Shown here: piece after piece, positions 1 through 6,700 of the stretch
Position numbering within the stretch: the first letter of the stretch is position 1
How the letters are laid out: every line of letters starts with the position of its first letter
DNA from: an uncultured Thermoguttaceae bacterium
GTDB lineage: Bacteria > Planctomycetota > Planctomycetia > Pirellulales > Thermoguttaceae
NCBI GenBank assembly: GCA_934725735.1
Contig: CAKVCP010000020.1
Coordinates: 1 to 24,913, forward strand
Direction of reading: 5' to 3'
Length of the DNA stretch: 24,913 nucleotides
The notes under the pieces: model-generated
What the model saw: only the letters and a program-made list of their open reading frames with translations
What the model was told of the DNA's origin: nothing
The model's database searches: none
Position numbers and translations under genes: made by a program

Positions 1-2
1 CT

Positions 3-248
3 GCCGAACCGGCCCCCGCTCCTGCCGAGCCAGCTCCCGCGCCTGCCGAACCGACTCCGGCTTCTGCCGAACCAGCCCCGGCTCCTGCCGAACCGGCTCC
101 GGCTCCTGCTGAACCGACTCCGGCTCCTGCCGAACCGACTCCCGCTCCTGCCGAACCGGCCCCCGCTCCTGCCGAACCGGCCCCCGCTCCTGCTGAACCG
201 ACTCCTGCGCCTGCCGAACCGACCCCCGCTCCTGCCGAGCCAGCTCCT
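3..248 (+). repeat. 21-bp tandem repeat encoding AEP[AT]PAP heptads
   Basis: Eleven full 21-base units (3-233) and one partial unit run in perfect register with the reading frame. Each begins GCC-GAA-CCG or a synonymous variant. The fourth codon alternates between Ala (GCC/GCT) and Thr (ACT/ACC), and one unit ends in Ser instead of Pro. The array continues off the left edge, so its total copy number is unknown. It probably encodes an extended, rigid Pro-rich spacer in the envelope. Confidence 0.95.
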
Positions 249-1490
249 GCCGAATCCGTTGAACCTGCCCCTGCGTCTGAAGACGGAGGGGCCTCCTCTT
301 CAATTGCTTCAATTTTAGCTCCTCTTTTTTTCGCCGCTGAACGTTCCCCTTTGACGTCCCTCGCGTTTGGCGCCCTCGTTCTTGAAGGCGACGTCGAAAC
401 TCCCGTCGCGGCGGAGACTCCTGAATCTCAAGAGATTCAAAACGTCCCCGTGGGCGTCTACGTCGTTAAGAATCCCGACGGTTCCCTCCTTGTCTCTTCA
501 AGCGATCCTTCCGCTTTAGAGGCGTTCCAGCAAAGCTTGGCGACGACTGTCGGTGAGTTTAACAGCGAAATGGAGTCAACTCAAGAAAACGTAAGCGCGC
601 CCGCCGACGAAGAAATTGGAGACGCCCTCGACGATTCCTCGGAGTATTTGAATCCTTCTTCTCAGAAATACCTCTCCTACATGACCGACGAGAACTTAAA
701 GAAGGCGCGCGACCGCATCCTTCTCGAAAGCAAGAACTACACGGTTTACCGTATTGAGAACGTCGGCGTGAATCAACTATTGCCGAGGTTGCAGACGTAC
801 CTCGCCGATCGTATCAACAACAATAACAACGCCAATCAGTATGGTCTGTATGGCTATGGCTACGGCTCCGGCATAAATATTCGCGATATTTCGCCGCGCA
901 CGCCGTTGACCTTTCAAGCGGACGTCGCCCTCAACACGTTGATGGTCTACGGATCAAAGTCAGATCGCGACGCGGTCGGCGCCATGCTTGTCCTTCTCGA
1001 CGACGTCGACCTCTTCCCGCAACCGATCACCAAACCCTATAAGATCAAGGTTGAAAACACCTCGCCAAGCCGCATGGCGCAGCAGGTCATGAACGCGTTT
1101 TCACGAAAGTTCCAAACGACGCTCCTTCCCGGCAACCTGTCGCCGAGAATCTCCCCCAATCCGACCTCTGGGTGCCTCGAAGTTTACGCCCCCGAAGAAC
1201 TTGCGAAGGAGATTGAAGAGTACGTCAAGGAAGTCGACAAGGAAATCCTTGAAGAAAGCGTGCGTAAAGTCCGCGTCGTTAAGCTCGAGACGATCAACTC
1301 CAAGGTGCTCATGCAGTACCTCAACGATCTGCGTCAGCAACAAACGCAAAACGCGATTCTTTCAACTCCGTATATCGGCGGTTTCACCCCGTTCGTTCCG
1401 AACTTCAACCCCTACGGTCAAATGAACGCCGCAGCGCGTATGCAAAACCGCGCGATGCAGGCGCCGCGTCAACCGCGTCCCGGAATGTGA
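3..1490 (+). CDS. Secretin N-domain-like protein with Ala/Glu/Pro heptad repeat (5' partial)
   Basis: The frame is open from the left edge (first full codon at 3) to a TGA at 1488-1490, with no ATG or GTG before the repeat ends, so the true start lies outside the window. A TTG at 351 is only the first formal start in frame and is not credible, because the repeat upstream is clearly coding. Order of parts: an AEP[AT]PAP heptad array (3-248), a short hydrophobic Ala/Leu/Phe stretch (about 300-345), an acidic linker, then two modules of about 70-95 residues (codons about 730-1020 and 1030-1245). The modules carry features of secretin N domains (PF03958-like): an N-terminal YxIENV or YKIKVEN strand, and NTLMVYG or CLEVYAP strands followed by a helix ending in a leucine/aspartate-rich turn. 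A third incomplete module follows, and the protein ends in a Met/Gln/Pro-rich tail. No C-terminal secretin channel domain is present. Such orphan N-domain proteins are common in planctomycetes. A periplasmic or envelope role is inference; function unknown. Confidence 0.8.
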   Translation, partial: AEPAPAPAEPAPAPAEPTPASAEPAPAPAEPAPAPAEPTPAPAEPTPAPAEPAPAPAEPAPAPAEPTPAPAEPTPAPAEPAPAESVEPAPASEDGGASSSIASILAPLFFAAERSPLTSLAFGALVLEGDVETPVAAETPESQEIQNVPVGVYVVKNPDGSLLVSSSDPSALEAFQQSLATTVGEFNSEMESTQENVSAPADEEIGDALDDSSEYLNPSSQKYLSYMTDENLKKARDRILLESKNYTVYRIENVGVNQLLPRLQTYLADRINNNNNANQYGLYGYGYGSGINIRDISPRTPLTFQADVALNTLMVYGSKSDRDAVGAMLVLLDDVDLFPQPITKPYKIKVENTSPSRMAQQVMNAFSRKFQTTLLPGNLSPRISPNPTSGCLEVYAPEELAKEIEEYVKEVDKEILEESVRKVRVVKLETINSKVLMQYLNDLRQQQTQNAILSTPYIGGFTPFVPNFNPYGQMNAAARMQNRAMQAPRQPRPGM

Positions 1491-1505
1491 TTTTCAAAGA
1501 TCAGC

Positions 1506-1547
1506 GGTCGAAGCGGAACGTTTCACGTTTCGTTTCGGCCTTTTTTT
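1506..1547 (+). terminator. Rho-independent terminator after the secretin-like gene
   Basis: A 15-bp stem (1506-1520 with 1526-1540, a few G-T wobbles, loop TTTCA) is followed directly by seven T (1541-1547). It starts 15 bases after the stop codon at 1490. It also makes the TTG at 1549 an unlikely start for the next gene. Confidence 0.9.
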
Positions 1548-1599
1548 ATTGCAACGTCCCGCGCCATGCGCGTTACAACTCAACATAAAGAAGCGTAAA

Positions 1600-2766
1600 A
1601 TGCATCATACCCCTTACACGGTCGACGATTTCGGCAAAAATCCCTTGATGTTCTATTACGAGGTCACCAGAGCGTGCGATCTCGTCTGCAAACACTGTCG
1701 AGCGAGCGCGCAAGAGAGCGCGGCGTCTGACGAACTGTCTCACGAGGACTCGATGCGACTTCTCGAAGACGTCGCGCGTTTTCCGCGTAAACCGACGATT
1801 TGCTTTACCGGCGGCGACCCTCTCAAACGCGCCGATCTCTTCGAGTTAATTCGTCATGCAACGGATCTAGGTATCGGTTCGGCGCTCACTCCGTCGTCGA
1901 CGCCCCTCGCCACATTTGACGCCTTCAAAAAAGCAAAAGAAGCGGGCGTCTCCGCTATCGGAATTAGCATCGACGGTCCGAATCCCGAAGTTCACGACGC
2001 CTTCCGCGGCTTCGAAGGAAGCTTCAACAAGGCGATGGAGATGCTCCAATACGCGCGCGACCTCGAACTTCCCGTTCAGGTCAACACGTCGATCACGCGT
2101 CGAAACTGGAATCTCGTCGACGAAATCGCGGAAATGCTCGAAGACAAAGGCGTTATGATGTGGTCTGTCTTCTTCCTCGTCCCCGTCGGACGCGGCGTTG
2201 AAGAAACGCGTATTTCGCCCGACGAATATCGCCAGGTCTTCGCTCGACTCTACGAACATTCGAAGACGCGCCCCTACACCGTCAAAACGACGGAAGCGCC
2301 CCACTATCGACGTTTCGTGCTTGAACAAGGAGGCGATCCCCTGGCCGCGCCGAAAAATCGGCCCCAATTCCCTCGCTCCGCATTCACGGCGGCAATGAAA
2401 ACGCAATCGCAAGAAATCAACGTTGCGCCGCAAGGAAACGAAGGAATGGCGGAAGTCGGTCAAACGCGTCGTTCGCGCGCTCCTCTAGGAATTACCGACG
2501 GACGCGGCATCATGTTTGTCGGACATAACGGCGAGATTTTCCCCGCGGGGTTCTTACCGATCGTTTGCGGCGTCTTCCCGCGAGATTCTGTCGTCGACGT
2601 CTATCAAAACAATCCCCTCTTCAAATTGCTTCAAAACCCTGACAATTACAAGGGACGATGCGGCAAGTGCTCTTACCGTCACGTTTGCGGCGGGAGCCGT
2701 TCGCGCGCTTACGCGCTCACCGGCGATCCATTAGCGGAAGAACCGGACTGCAATTTCGAAGTCTGA
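1600..2766 (+). CDS. Radical SAM/SPASM protein, TIGR04053-like
   Basis: 388 residues from the ATG at 1600. An in-frame TTG at 1549 would start inside the tail of the preceding terminator, so 1600 is preferred; an AAAGAAG stretch lies just upstream of it. The N-terminus has the radical SAM cluster motif C-x3-C-x2-C (Cys26, Cys30, Cys33), preceded by the YYEVTRACD stretch typical of TIGR04053 and NirJ/AhbD-like enzymes. GGDP (71-74) is the SAM-binding motif. The middle contains the FFLVPVGRG and KTTEAPHYRR stretches I associate with TIGR04053. The C-terminus is a short SPASM-like region with Cys354, Cys357, Cys363 and Cys384 (GKCSYRHVCGGSRSRAYA), likely holding an auxiliary Fe-S cluster. The reaction is not known for this family; relatives act in heme d1/heme synthesis or peptide modification. 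No peptide precursor or heme gene lies next to it. It stands alone between two terminators. Confidence 0.93.
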   Translation: MHHTPYTVDDFGKNPLMFYYEVTRACDLVCKHCRASAQESAASDELSHEDSMRLLEDVARFPRKPTICFTGGDPLKRADLFELIRHATDLGIGSALTPSSTPLATFDAFKKAKEAGVSAIGISIDGPNPEVHDAFRGFEGSFNKAMEMLQYARDLELPVQVNTSITRRNWNLVDEIAEMLEDKGVMMWSVFFLVPVGRGVEETRISPDEYRQVFARLYEHSKTRPYTVKTTEAPHYRRFVLEQGGDPLAAPKNRPQFPRSAFTAAMKTQSQEINVAPQGNEGMAEVGQTRRSRAPLGITDGRGIMFVGHNGEIFPAGFLPIVCGVFPRDSVVDVYQNNPLFKLLQNPDNYKGRCGKCSYRHVCGGSRSRAYALTGDPLAEEPDCNFEV

Positions 2767-2797
2767 GAATAAGACATTACGAGAAATCTAAAGAAAT

Positions 2798-2838
2798 AAG
2801 GCTGGAACGTTTGCGTTGATAACGTTCCAGCCTTGTTT
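2798..2838. terminator. Bidirectional terminator between convergent genes
   Basis: A perfect 14-bp stem (2798-2811 with 2821-2834) and a 9-base loop lie 31 bases after the radical SAM stop. The plus side continues GTTTCTCC and the minus side ATTTCTTT, so it can serve both the plus-strand radical SAM gene and the convergent minus-strand gene ending at 2883. Confidence 0.85.
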
Positions 2839-2840
2839 CT

Positions 2841-2874
2841 CCTCCGCGCGGAGGGAAAAGACGCCAAAGGCGTC
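2841..2874 (-). terminator. Extra hairpins downstream of the small exported-protein gene
   Basis: A 6-bp stem GACGCC/GGCGTC (2860-2865 with 2869-2874, loop of three) starts 8 bases past the minus-strand stop. On the minus strand it is followed by TTTTCCC (2859 down to 2853). Next comes a 14-base perfect palindrome (2841-2854). Together with the stem at 2798-2834 this gives three consecutive hairpins in about 80 bases. Confidence 0.5.
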
Positions 2875-2882
2875 GACGATCT

Positions 2883-3416
2883 TCAATTCAGCATGACGTT
2901 CAGAAACAGATGGAGACGTATCGAAGCATGACTGAATTCGTCCGGTTTTAGGCGATAAAACGAGCCGATCGCTCCGAGCGAATCAGACTCAAAGGAAGGA
3001 AGAAGAACCGAAAGAGGAATCGCTTTTTCAACAAATCCAATCCTATCTCTGAAAGAAGCGCGCGCGCTTGCGGGGGATCTAAAGAAATCGACGCAACAAC
3101 AATGTCGCTCATGATGGGAACCGTCTCGGCAAAGACGGTTTAAACAAATTCGAACAGCTTCGCGATAGTGAGACTGAATCGTCACCGGATTCATATGGAT
3201 CAACTCCTCGTCAACGATATGACCGAGTTGACCATGCCATCGCGCTTGATGTTCGTACGGCTCGCAACCAAGGACGAAATATTCTCCAGTGCAAGCGCTA
3301 TAGACAAAGGACGGCAGAACGGAATATAGCAGGACGCAATACAAGGACAAAGACCACGCGAATATCTTCGCCGCCAATCCCTTTCCTCGCGTCTTTTGAC
3401 TACTCAACGCCCTCAT
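2883..3416 (-). CDS. Small exported Cys/His-rich protein, unknown function
   Basis: 177 residues from an ATG at 3416, with AAGG 8 bases upstream as ribosome binding site. I do not recognise the family. The N-terminus is basic and then strongly hydrophobic (residues about 15-40), ending in VYSAC, which could be a signal-peptidase I site or a poor lipobox (Tyr at -3 is atypical). The mature part is rich in Cys and His: a GCEPYEHQ segment, an EAVRICLNRLCRDG segment, and SHHERHCCCVD with three consecutive cysteines. This suggests metal binding or disulfides, but no named domain is evident. It lies 139 bases downstream of the PepSY gene, separated by a terminator, so co-transcription would need read-through. 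The start, ribosome site and downstream hairpins support a real gene; a spurious open frame remains possible. Confidence 0.6.
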   Translation of the reverse strand: MRALSSQKTRGKGLAAKIFAWSLSLYCVLLYSVLPSFVYSACTGEYFVLGCEPYEHQARWHGQLGHIVDEELIHMNPVTIQSHYREAVRICLNRLCRDGSHHERHCCCVDFFRSPASARASFRDRIGFVEKAIPLSVLLPSFESDSLGAIGSFYRLKPDEFSHASIRLHLFLNVMLN

Positions 3417-3504
3417 TCCCTATGCCTTATCCTAGCTGGATTATTTTTCACAATCGTAATGAAAGTTATAAATCACTCTCACGGGACATTCTACTTTTCG
3501 TTTC

Positions 3505-3542
3505 AAAAAAAGCAAGAGGCGTCCCGCGTCGGAGGCGCCTCT
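3505..3542 (-). terminator. Terminator after the PepSY-TM gene
   Basis: Minus strand: AGAGGCG (3542-3536) pairs with CGCCTCT (3521-3515), with a short GC extension across a bulge, followed within three bases by seven T (3511-3505). It lies 13 bases after the stop codon at 3556. Confidence 0.85.
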
Positions 3543-3555
3543 TTCATCAATTCCT

Positions 3556-5133
3556 TCACTTTTTACCGTTTTTTGCCGACAATCTGTTGGTCATAATCAG
3601 ATATCCGGTCACGGACAAAAGACAGCCGCCGAGGGTAAAGAGGAGAAGAATGTAACGCCAAATTGCGCCGCCCAACATCGCCATATGGAACGGCTTAATT
3701 AAACCGCGAATTCTTTCTCCGCAAGGCTTGTCAGAGGGCGATTTCACGCCGAGAAGTTCTCCCGACGAAGCGTCCCAATAATAGACGTCCGATTCATAGG
3801 CTCCGCAGATCGGATCGTATTCGCGAATCGAAAGAGCGTTGTCAGACCCCTCTTCGGGAAGAATGATATCGTATCCGGCAAACTTCGGAGTCGTTCGGCT
3901 TTGAGCCGAAATAACCTCTCCAAGGACGGCGAGCGCGTCGCCTTTATCTCCAGATTTGAAAGGAGTCGGCGCGTTGAGCATTGCGACAATCTTGGGCTTA
4001 ACCCCTGTATTACGAGGAGATCGCGCGGCGCGAATTCCAAGTCCGTATGTTGAATCTGGGTACGCGGGGTCGACAGCCTTTCCTTGCCCCATTCCATGTC
4101 CGGCGCCCATGCCGTTTCCTTGTCCATGGCCCTGACCTTGCCCTTTCCCCAAGCCTTGGCCCTGACCCTGACCTTTTCCTAAGCCTTGGCCCTGACCCTG
4201 ACCTTTCCCTAAACCTTGGCCATGTCCCTGGCCCTTCCCTAAGCCTTGGCCCTGACCCTGACCTTTCCCTAAGCCTTGGCCATGTCCCTGACCCTTTTCT
4301 TGACACGAGCAGTTCCCCTTACATTCGCCTTTACAATCAGAGCAACTACACGCGACAAGTTGCTGCGAGGGCGCCCGAGGGTGCGCGGAGTCTTTCGATT
4401 CGACGCATAAAGCGCAGTCGACCGTCTTCTGGAACCACGGGAGGCAAATCCAGACGCCGCTCAGAGTTATGCATAAAAGAGCAAGCGTCGAATAGAATCC
4501 CAACACGTTGTGAAGGCTAAAAACAGCGCGGCGCGATCCCTTGGAAACGACGGGGAGGAAAGAATTCGCCAACGCCTTTTTGTTCTTCCATTGGCTCGGA
4601 ATCCACATGATTAGACCGGTCAAAAGCACGACCGCGATCGCCAATCCTAAATACCCGACAATAGCGCGCCCCGTTTTCTTTTTCTCCCCCGTCAATCCGA
4701 GAGAATCATGCCAAGAGCGAACGGTCGTGAAAAAATGACTCAGTTTTCCAGGACCGTAACTAAGAGCTTCCCCCGTGTATGGATCGGCGGTCGCCATGTA
4801 AACCCACGACTCCTTGTCGTTTTTCGCGCCGACAAGGACGCTCCATGCGCGGCTCGTGTCCTTCGACGTCTTTAATTCCAAAACGCGAATCGTCGTCGGA
4901 ACGCTAAAACTAGACGATTCAAGGCTTTCAAAATTCTTGATAAACGCGTCGGGCGTTAAGATTTCTTCGCCAGGATGCGCGGGCGTAACGTAACGCGACG
5001 GCTCCGCGATTCGCTCTATCTCAGGTTTAATGAGGAAGAGAGAGCCCGTGAGACAAAAGAAAAGAAAGACTATTCCCGCTCCCCATCCCAAATATCGATG
5101 GAAACAACGAGCAAACTCCTTAGCTAACTTCAT
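3556..5133 (-). CDS. PepSY-associated membrane protein (PepSY_TM family) with Cys-cluster and Gly/Gln repeat insert
   Basis: 525 residues from an ATG at 5133, with a strong AAGGAG 7 bases upstream. It has four predicted membrane helices: about 17-37 (after FHRYLGWGAG, the classic PepSY_TM start), 156-178, 206-232 and 490-513. SWHDSLGL (140-147), SLHNVLGFYS (206-215) and KPFHMAML (480-487) carry the conserved His residues of the family, which may bind heme or metal. Family members are inner-membrane proteins linked to iron-siderophore uptake or reduction and to metal handling. The odd part is the loop after helix 3. It holds six cysteines spaced C-x-C-x2-C-x3-C-x3-C-x-C (262-277), then five decapeptides GQG[QH]GQGLGK (281-330) and a Gly/Met/His-rich tail to about 350. 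The normal PepSY-like sequence resumes at about 355. Metal binding by this loop is inference. No TonB receptor or other uptake gene is adjacent. Confidence 0.88.
   Translation of the reverse strand: MKLAKEFARCFHRYLGWGAGIVFLFFCLTGSLFLIKPEIERIAEPSRYVTPAHPGEEILTPDAFIKNFESLESSSFSVPTTIRVLELKTSKDTSRAWSVLVGAKNDKESWVYMATADPYTGEALSYGPGKLSHFFTTVRSWHDSLGLTGEKKKTGRAIVGYLGLAIAVVLLTGLIMWIPSQWKNKKALANSFLPVVSKGSRRAVFSLHNVLGFYSTLALLCITLSGVWICLPWFQKTVDCALCVESKDSAHPRAPSQQLVACSCSDCKGECKGNCSCQEKGQGHGQGLGKGQGQGQGLGKGQGHGQGLGKGQGQGQGLGKGQGQGQGLGKGQGQGHGQGNGMGAGHGMGQGKAVDPAYPDSTYGLGIRAARSPRNTGVKPKIVAMLNAPTPFKSGDKGDALAVLGEVISAQSRTTPKFAGYDIILPEEGSDNALSIREYDPICGAYESDVYYWDASSGELLGVKSPSDKPCGERIRGLIKPFHMAMLGGAIWRYILLLFTLGGCLLSVTGYLIMTNRLSAKNGKK
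4144..4293 (-). repeat. 30-bp tandem repeat, five copies, coding
   Basis: Five consecutive 30-base units encode the decapeptide GQG[QH]GQGLGK inside the PepSY gene. Units are nearly identical at the DNA level (recurring CCTTGGCC and CCCTGACC blocks). Copies differ mainly at the Gln/His codon and at a few synonymous sites, which suggests recent expansion by slippage or unequal recombination. Degenerate units continue to about 4090. Confidence 0.93.
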
Positions 5134-5224
5134 TATAGATCTCCTTAATACCGAAACGCTTACGTCCTAATCCAATCTCCTAGTCGTCTGCGCGCGGCGA
5201 GTGATGCAAAGCGCTCGAATATCT

Positions 5225-5233
5225 AGTATAACA
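5225..5233 (-). promoter_or_regulatory. Extended -10 promoter for the PepSY gene
   Basis: Minus strand reads TGTTATACT: a TGn extension followed by TATACT, five of six matches to TATAAT. No good -35 hexamer is present at 16-18 bases, as is common for extended -10 promoters. It would give a leader of about 85 bases before the ATG at 5133. Confidence 0.4.
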
Positions 5234-5383
5234 CATTTCGTCCGCAAAAGCGCCGTTCTAGTTAAACAAATCTAAATATAAGAAATATCTATGACTCAAG
5301 AAGATTGTCTCAACCGGCGTTTCTTAAAGAGGAAGGAAAAGATAGATGAACGCGTTTTTTTAGAAGTTTAGACGGCTAAAGAA

Positions 5384-5419
5384 AAAGAACCGATTCTATC
5401 GGAATAGAGTCGGTTCTTT
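5384..5419. terminator. Terminator after the isocitrate dehydrogenase gene
   Basis: A 16-bp stem with one G-T pair (5384-5399 with 5404-5419) and loop CGGA lies 27 bases after the minus-strand stop at 5447. The minus side continues TTCTTTAG and the plus side TCGTTT. The arms are A/T-ended, so it could work in both directions. Confidence 0.82.
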
Positions 5420-5446
5420 TCGTTTAATCTCTTTTCAGAAAGTCGC

Positions 5447-6544
5447 TCACGCAAGCTTCTTGCAGATCGCCTCGGCCATTTCTTGCGTTCCGACGGCGGT
5501 AGGATCGTTACGGTCAGCTTTCAAGTCGTACGTGACGTCTTTACCTTCGCGAATGACTTCCGCGATGGCGTTTTCAAGGCGATTCGCCGCGTCGGTTTCT
5601 TTCAAATGACGGAGCATGAGAACGCCGGAAAGAATCAAAGCGACGGGATTGACTTTGTTGAGTCCCTTATACTTCGGCGCGCTTCCGTGAGTCGCTTCGA
5701 AGACGGCGCCGTTGTATCCGATATTCGCGCCAGGAGCGACGCCCAAACCGCCGACGAGGCCCGCGCAAAGGTCGCTCAAAATATCGCCGTAAAGGTTCGG
5801 GAGAGCGACGACGTCGTAAAGCTCAGGCTTCTGGACGAGCTGCATGCACATATTGTCGACGATGCGTTCGTCAAATTCGATCTCCGGGAAATCCTTCGCG
5901 ACGTTGCGAGCGGTTTCAAGCCACAAACCGTCGGAGAACTTCATGATATTCGCTTTGTGAACGACGGTGACCTTCCGACGATTGTTTTCACGCGCATAGT
6001 TGAACGCCGCGCGAATTAACCGGTCGGAACGCGAAACGCTAATCGGCTTGATCGAAACGCCCGTTTCTTCATAACCGGTCGCAACGCCGCGTCCCGTCGC
6101 CAGGCGGTTGACCTGCTCGATGAGTTCTTTCGTCGCTTCCGTTCCGCGCTCAAATTCGATTCCAGAATAGAGATCTTCCGTGTTTTCGCGGAAAATCACC
6201 AGGTCGACGGGAACGGAGCAGAAGTAAGAGCGAACGCCGGGGTAATACTTACAGGGACGAACGCAGGCAAAGAGATCGAGCTCTTGGCGAAGATGTACGT
6301 TGATGCTACGGAATCCGGTTCCAACCGGCGTCGTAATAGGAGCCTTCAGGGCGACGCGCGTGCGACGAACGCTTTCAAGAACCGACGCGGGCAGAGGATT
6401 GCCCGTTCGTTCCATAACGTCGACGCCCGCTTCCTGAACGTCCCAATTGATCTGAACGCCAGTCGCGTCGATGCATTTGCGCGCCGCCTCCGCTAATTCG
6501 GGTCCTGTTCCATCTCCGGTGATAAGAGTAACGTCGTAAGCCAT
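5447..6544 (-). CDS. NAD-type isocitrate dehydrogenase (isocitrate/isopropylmalate dehydrogenase family)
   Basis: 365 residues from an ATG at 6544, with GAGG 9 bases upstream. It catalyses oxidative decarboxylation of isocitrate to 2-oxoglutarate in the cytosolic TCA cycle, if assigned correctly. Family motifs: LITGDGTGPE (8-17); SINVHLRQELDLFACVRP (80-97), whose S-x-N and Arg residues fit isocitrate rather than isopropylmalate as substrate; FRENTEDLYSGIE (118-130); VHKANIMK (195-202); metal-binding aspartates in NLYGDILSDL (Asp254, Asp258) with Asp230 from the partner subunit; and the cofactor loop HGSAPKYKG then NKVNP (286-300). The length fits the short NAD-dependent class related to mitochondrial IDH3 and homoisocitrate dehydrogenase. 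Cofactor choice is inferred from the loop and the class. Isopropylmalate dehydrogenase is less likely, and no leu genes are adjacent. A terminator follows it and a candidate promoter lies at 6654-6681, so it is probably transcribed alone. Confidence 0.9.
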   Translation of the reverse strand: MAYDVTLITGDGTGPELAEAARKCIDATGVQINWDVQEAGVDVMERTGNPLPASVLESVRRTRVALKAPITTPVGTGFRSINVHLRQELDLFACVRPCKYYPGVRSYFCSVPVDLVIFRENTEDLYSGIEFERGTEATKELIEQVNRLATGRGVATGYEETGVSIKPISVSRSDRLIRAAFNYARENNRRKVTVVHKANIMKFSDGLWLETARNVAKDFPEIEFDERIVDNMCMQLVQKPELYDVVALPNLYGDILSDLCAGLVGGLGVAPGANIGYNGAVFEATHGSAPKYKGLNKVNPVALILSGVLMLRHLKETDAANRLENAIAEVIREGKDVTYDLKADRNDPTAVGTQEMAEAICKKLA

Positions 6545-6653
6545 ATTCCACTACCTCGTCTTCAATACTAGAAGTTATGTCGTTCCGTTCGCGCGTCTCT
6601 GAACGTCCGGAGTCGCGCACAATAACCCTGACGACCTACCTATGCGTCGTCTT

Positions 6654-6681
6654 ATTGTATAAGAAAGGGCCCTTGCGACAA
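6654..6681 (-). promoter_or_regulatory. Candidate sigma70-like promoter for the dehydrogenase gene
   Basis: Minus strand: TTGTCG (6681-6676), a 16-base spacer, then TACAAT (6659-6654); 4/6 and 5/6 matches to consensus. The -35 and spacer lie inside the hairpin that terminates the upstream gene. The predicted leader is about 100 bases before the ATG at 6544. Confidence 0.4.
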
Positions 6682-6686
6682 GGGCC
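6661..6686 (-). terminator. Hairpin terminator after the DUF3299-like gene
   Basis: A perfect 8-bp GC-rich stem (6668-6675 with 6679-6686) and a 3-base loop lie 14 bases after the stop at 6701. On the minus strand it is followed by CTTTCTT, a weak T-tract. Confidence 0.6.
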
Positions 6687-6700
6687 GTTAAGTCGGCGTC

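Larger units (their letters stand above)
5134..5446. other. Intergenic region upstream of the PepSY gene
   Basis: 313 bases without a convincing gene. On the minus strand it holds the leader and extended -10 promoter of the PepSY gene (5225-5233) and the terminator of the dehydrogenase gene (5384-5419). On the plus strand there is a 26-codon open frame (5291-5371) without a clear ribosome site. The centre (5255-5295) is AT-rich. No clear Fur-box palindrome was seen. Confidence 0.7.

Noticed and set aside
351..1490. TTG at 351 as the start of the secretin-like gene
   Set aside because: The frame is open and repeat-structured from base 3, so the gene begins outside the window; the TTG is internal.
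5447..6544. 3-isopropylmalate dehydrogenase (leuB) assignment
   Set aside because: The S-x-N substrate motif and NKVNP-type cofactor loop fit NAD-type isocitrate dehydrogenase better, and no leucine pathway genes are adjacent.
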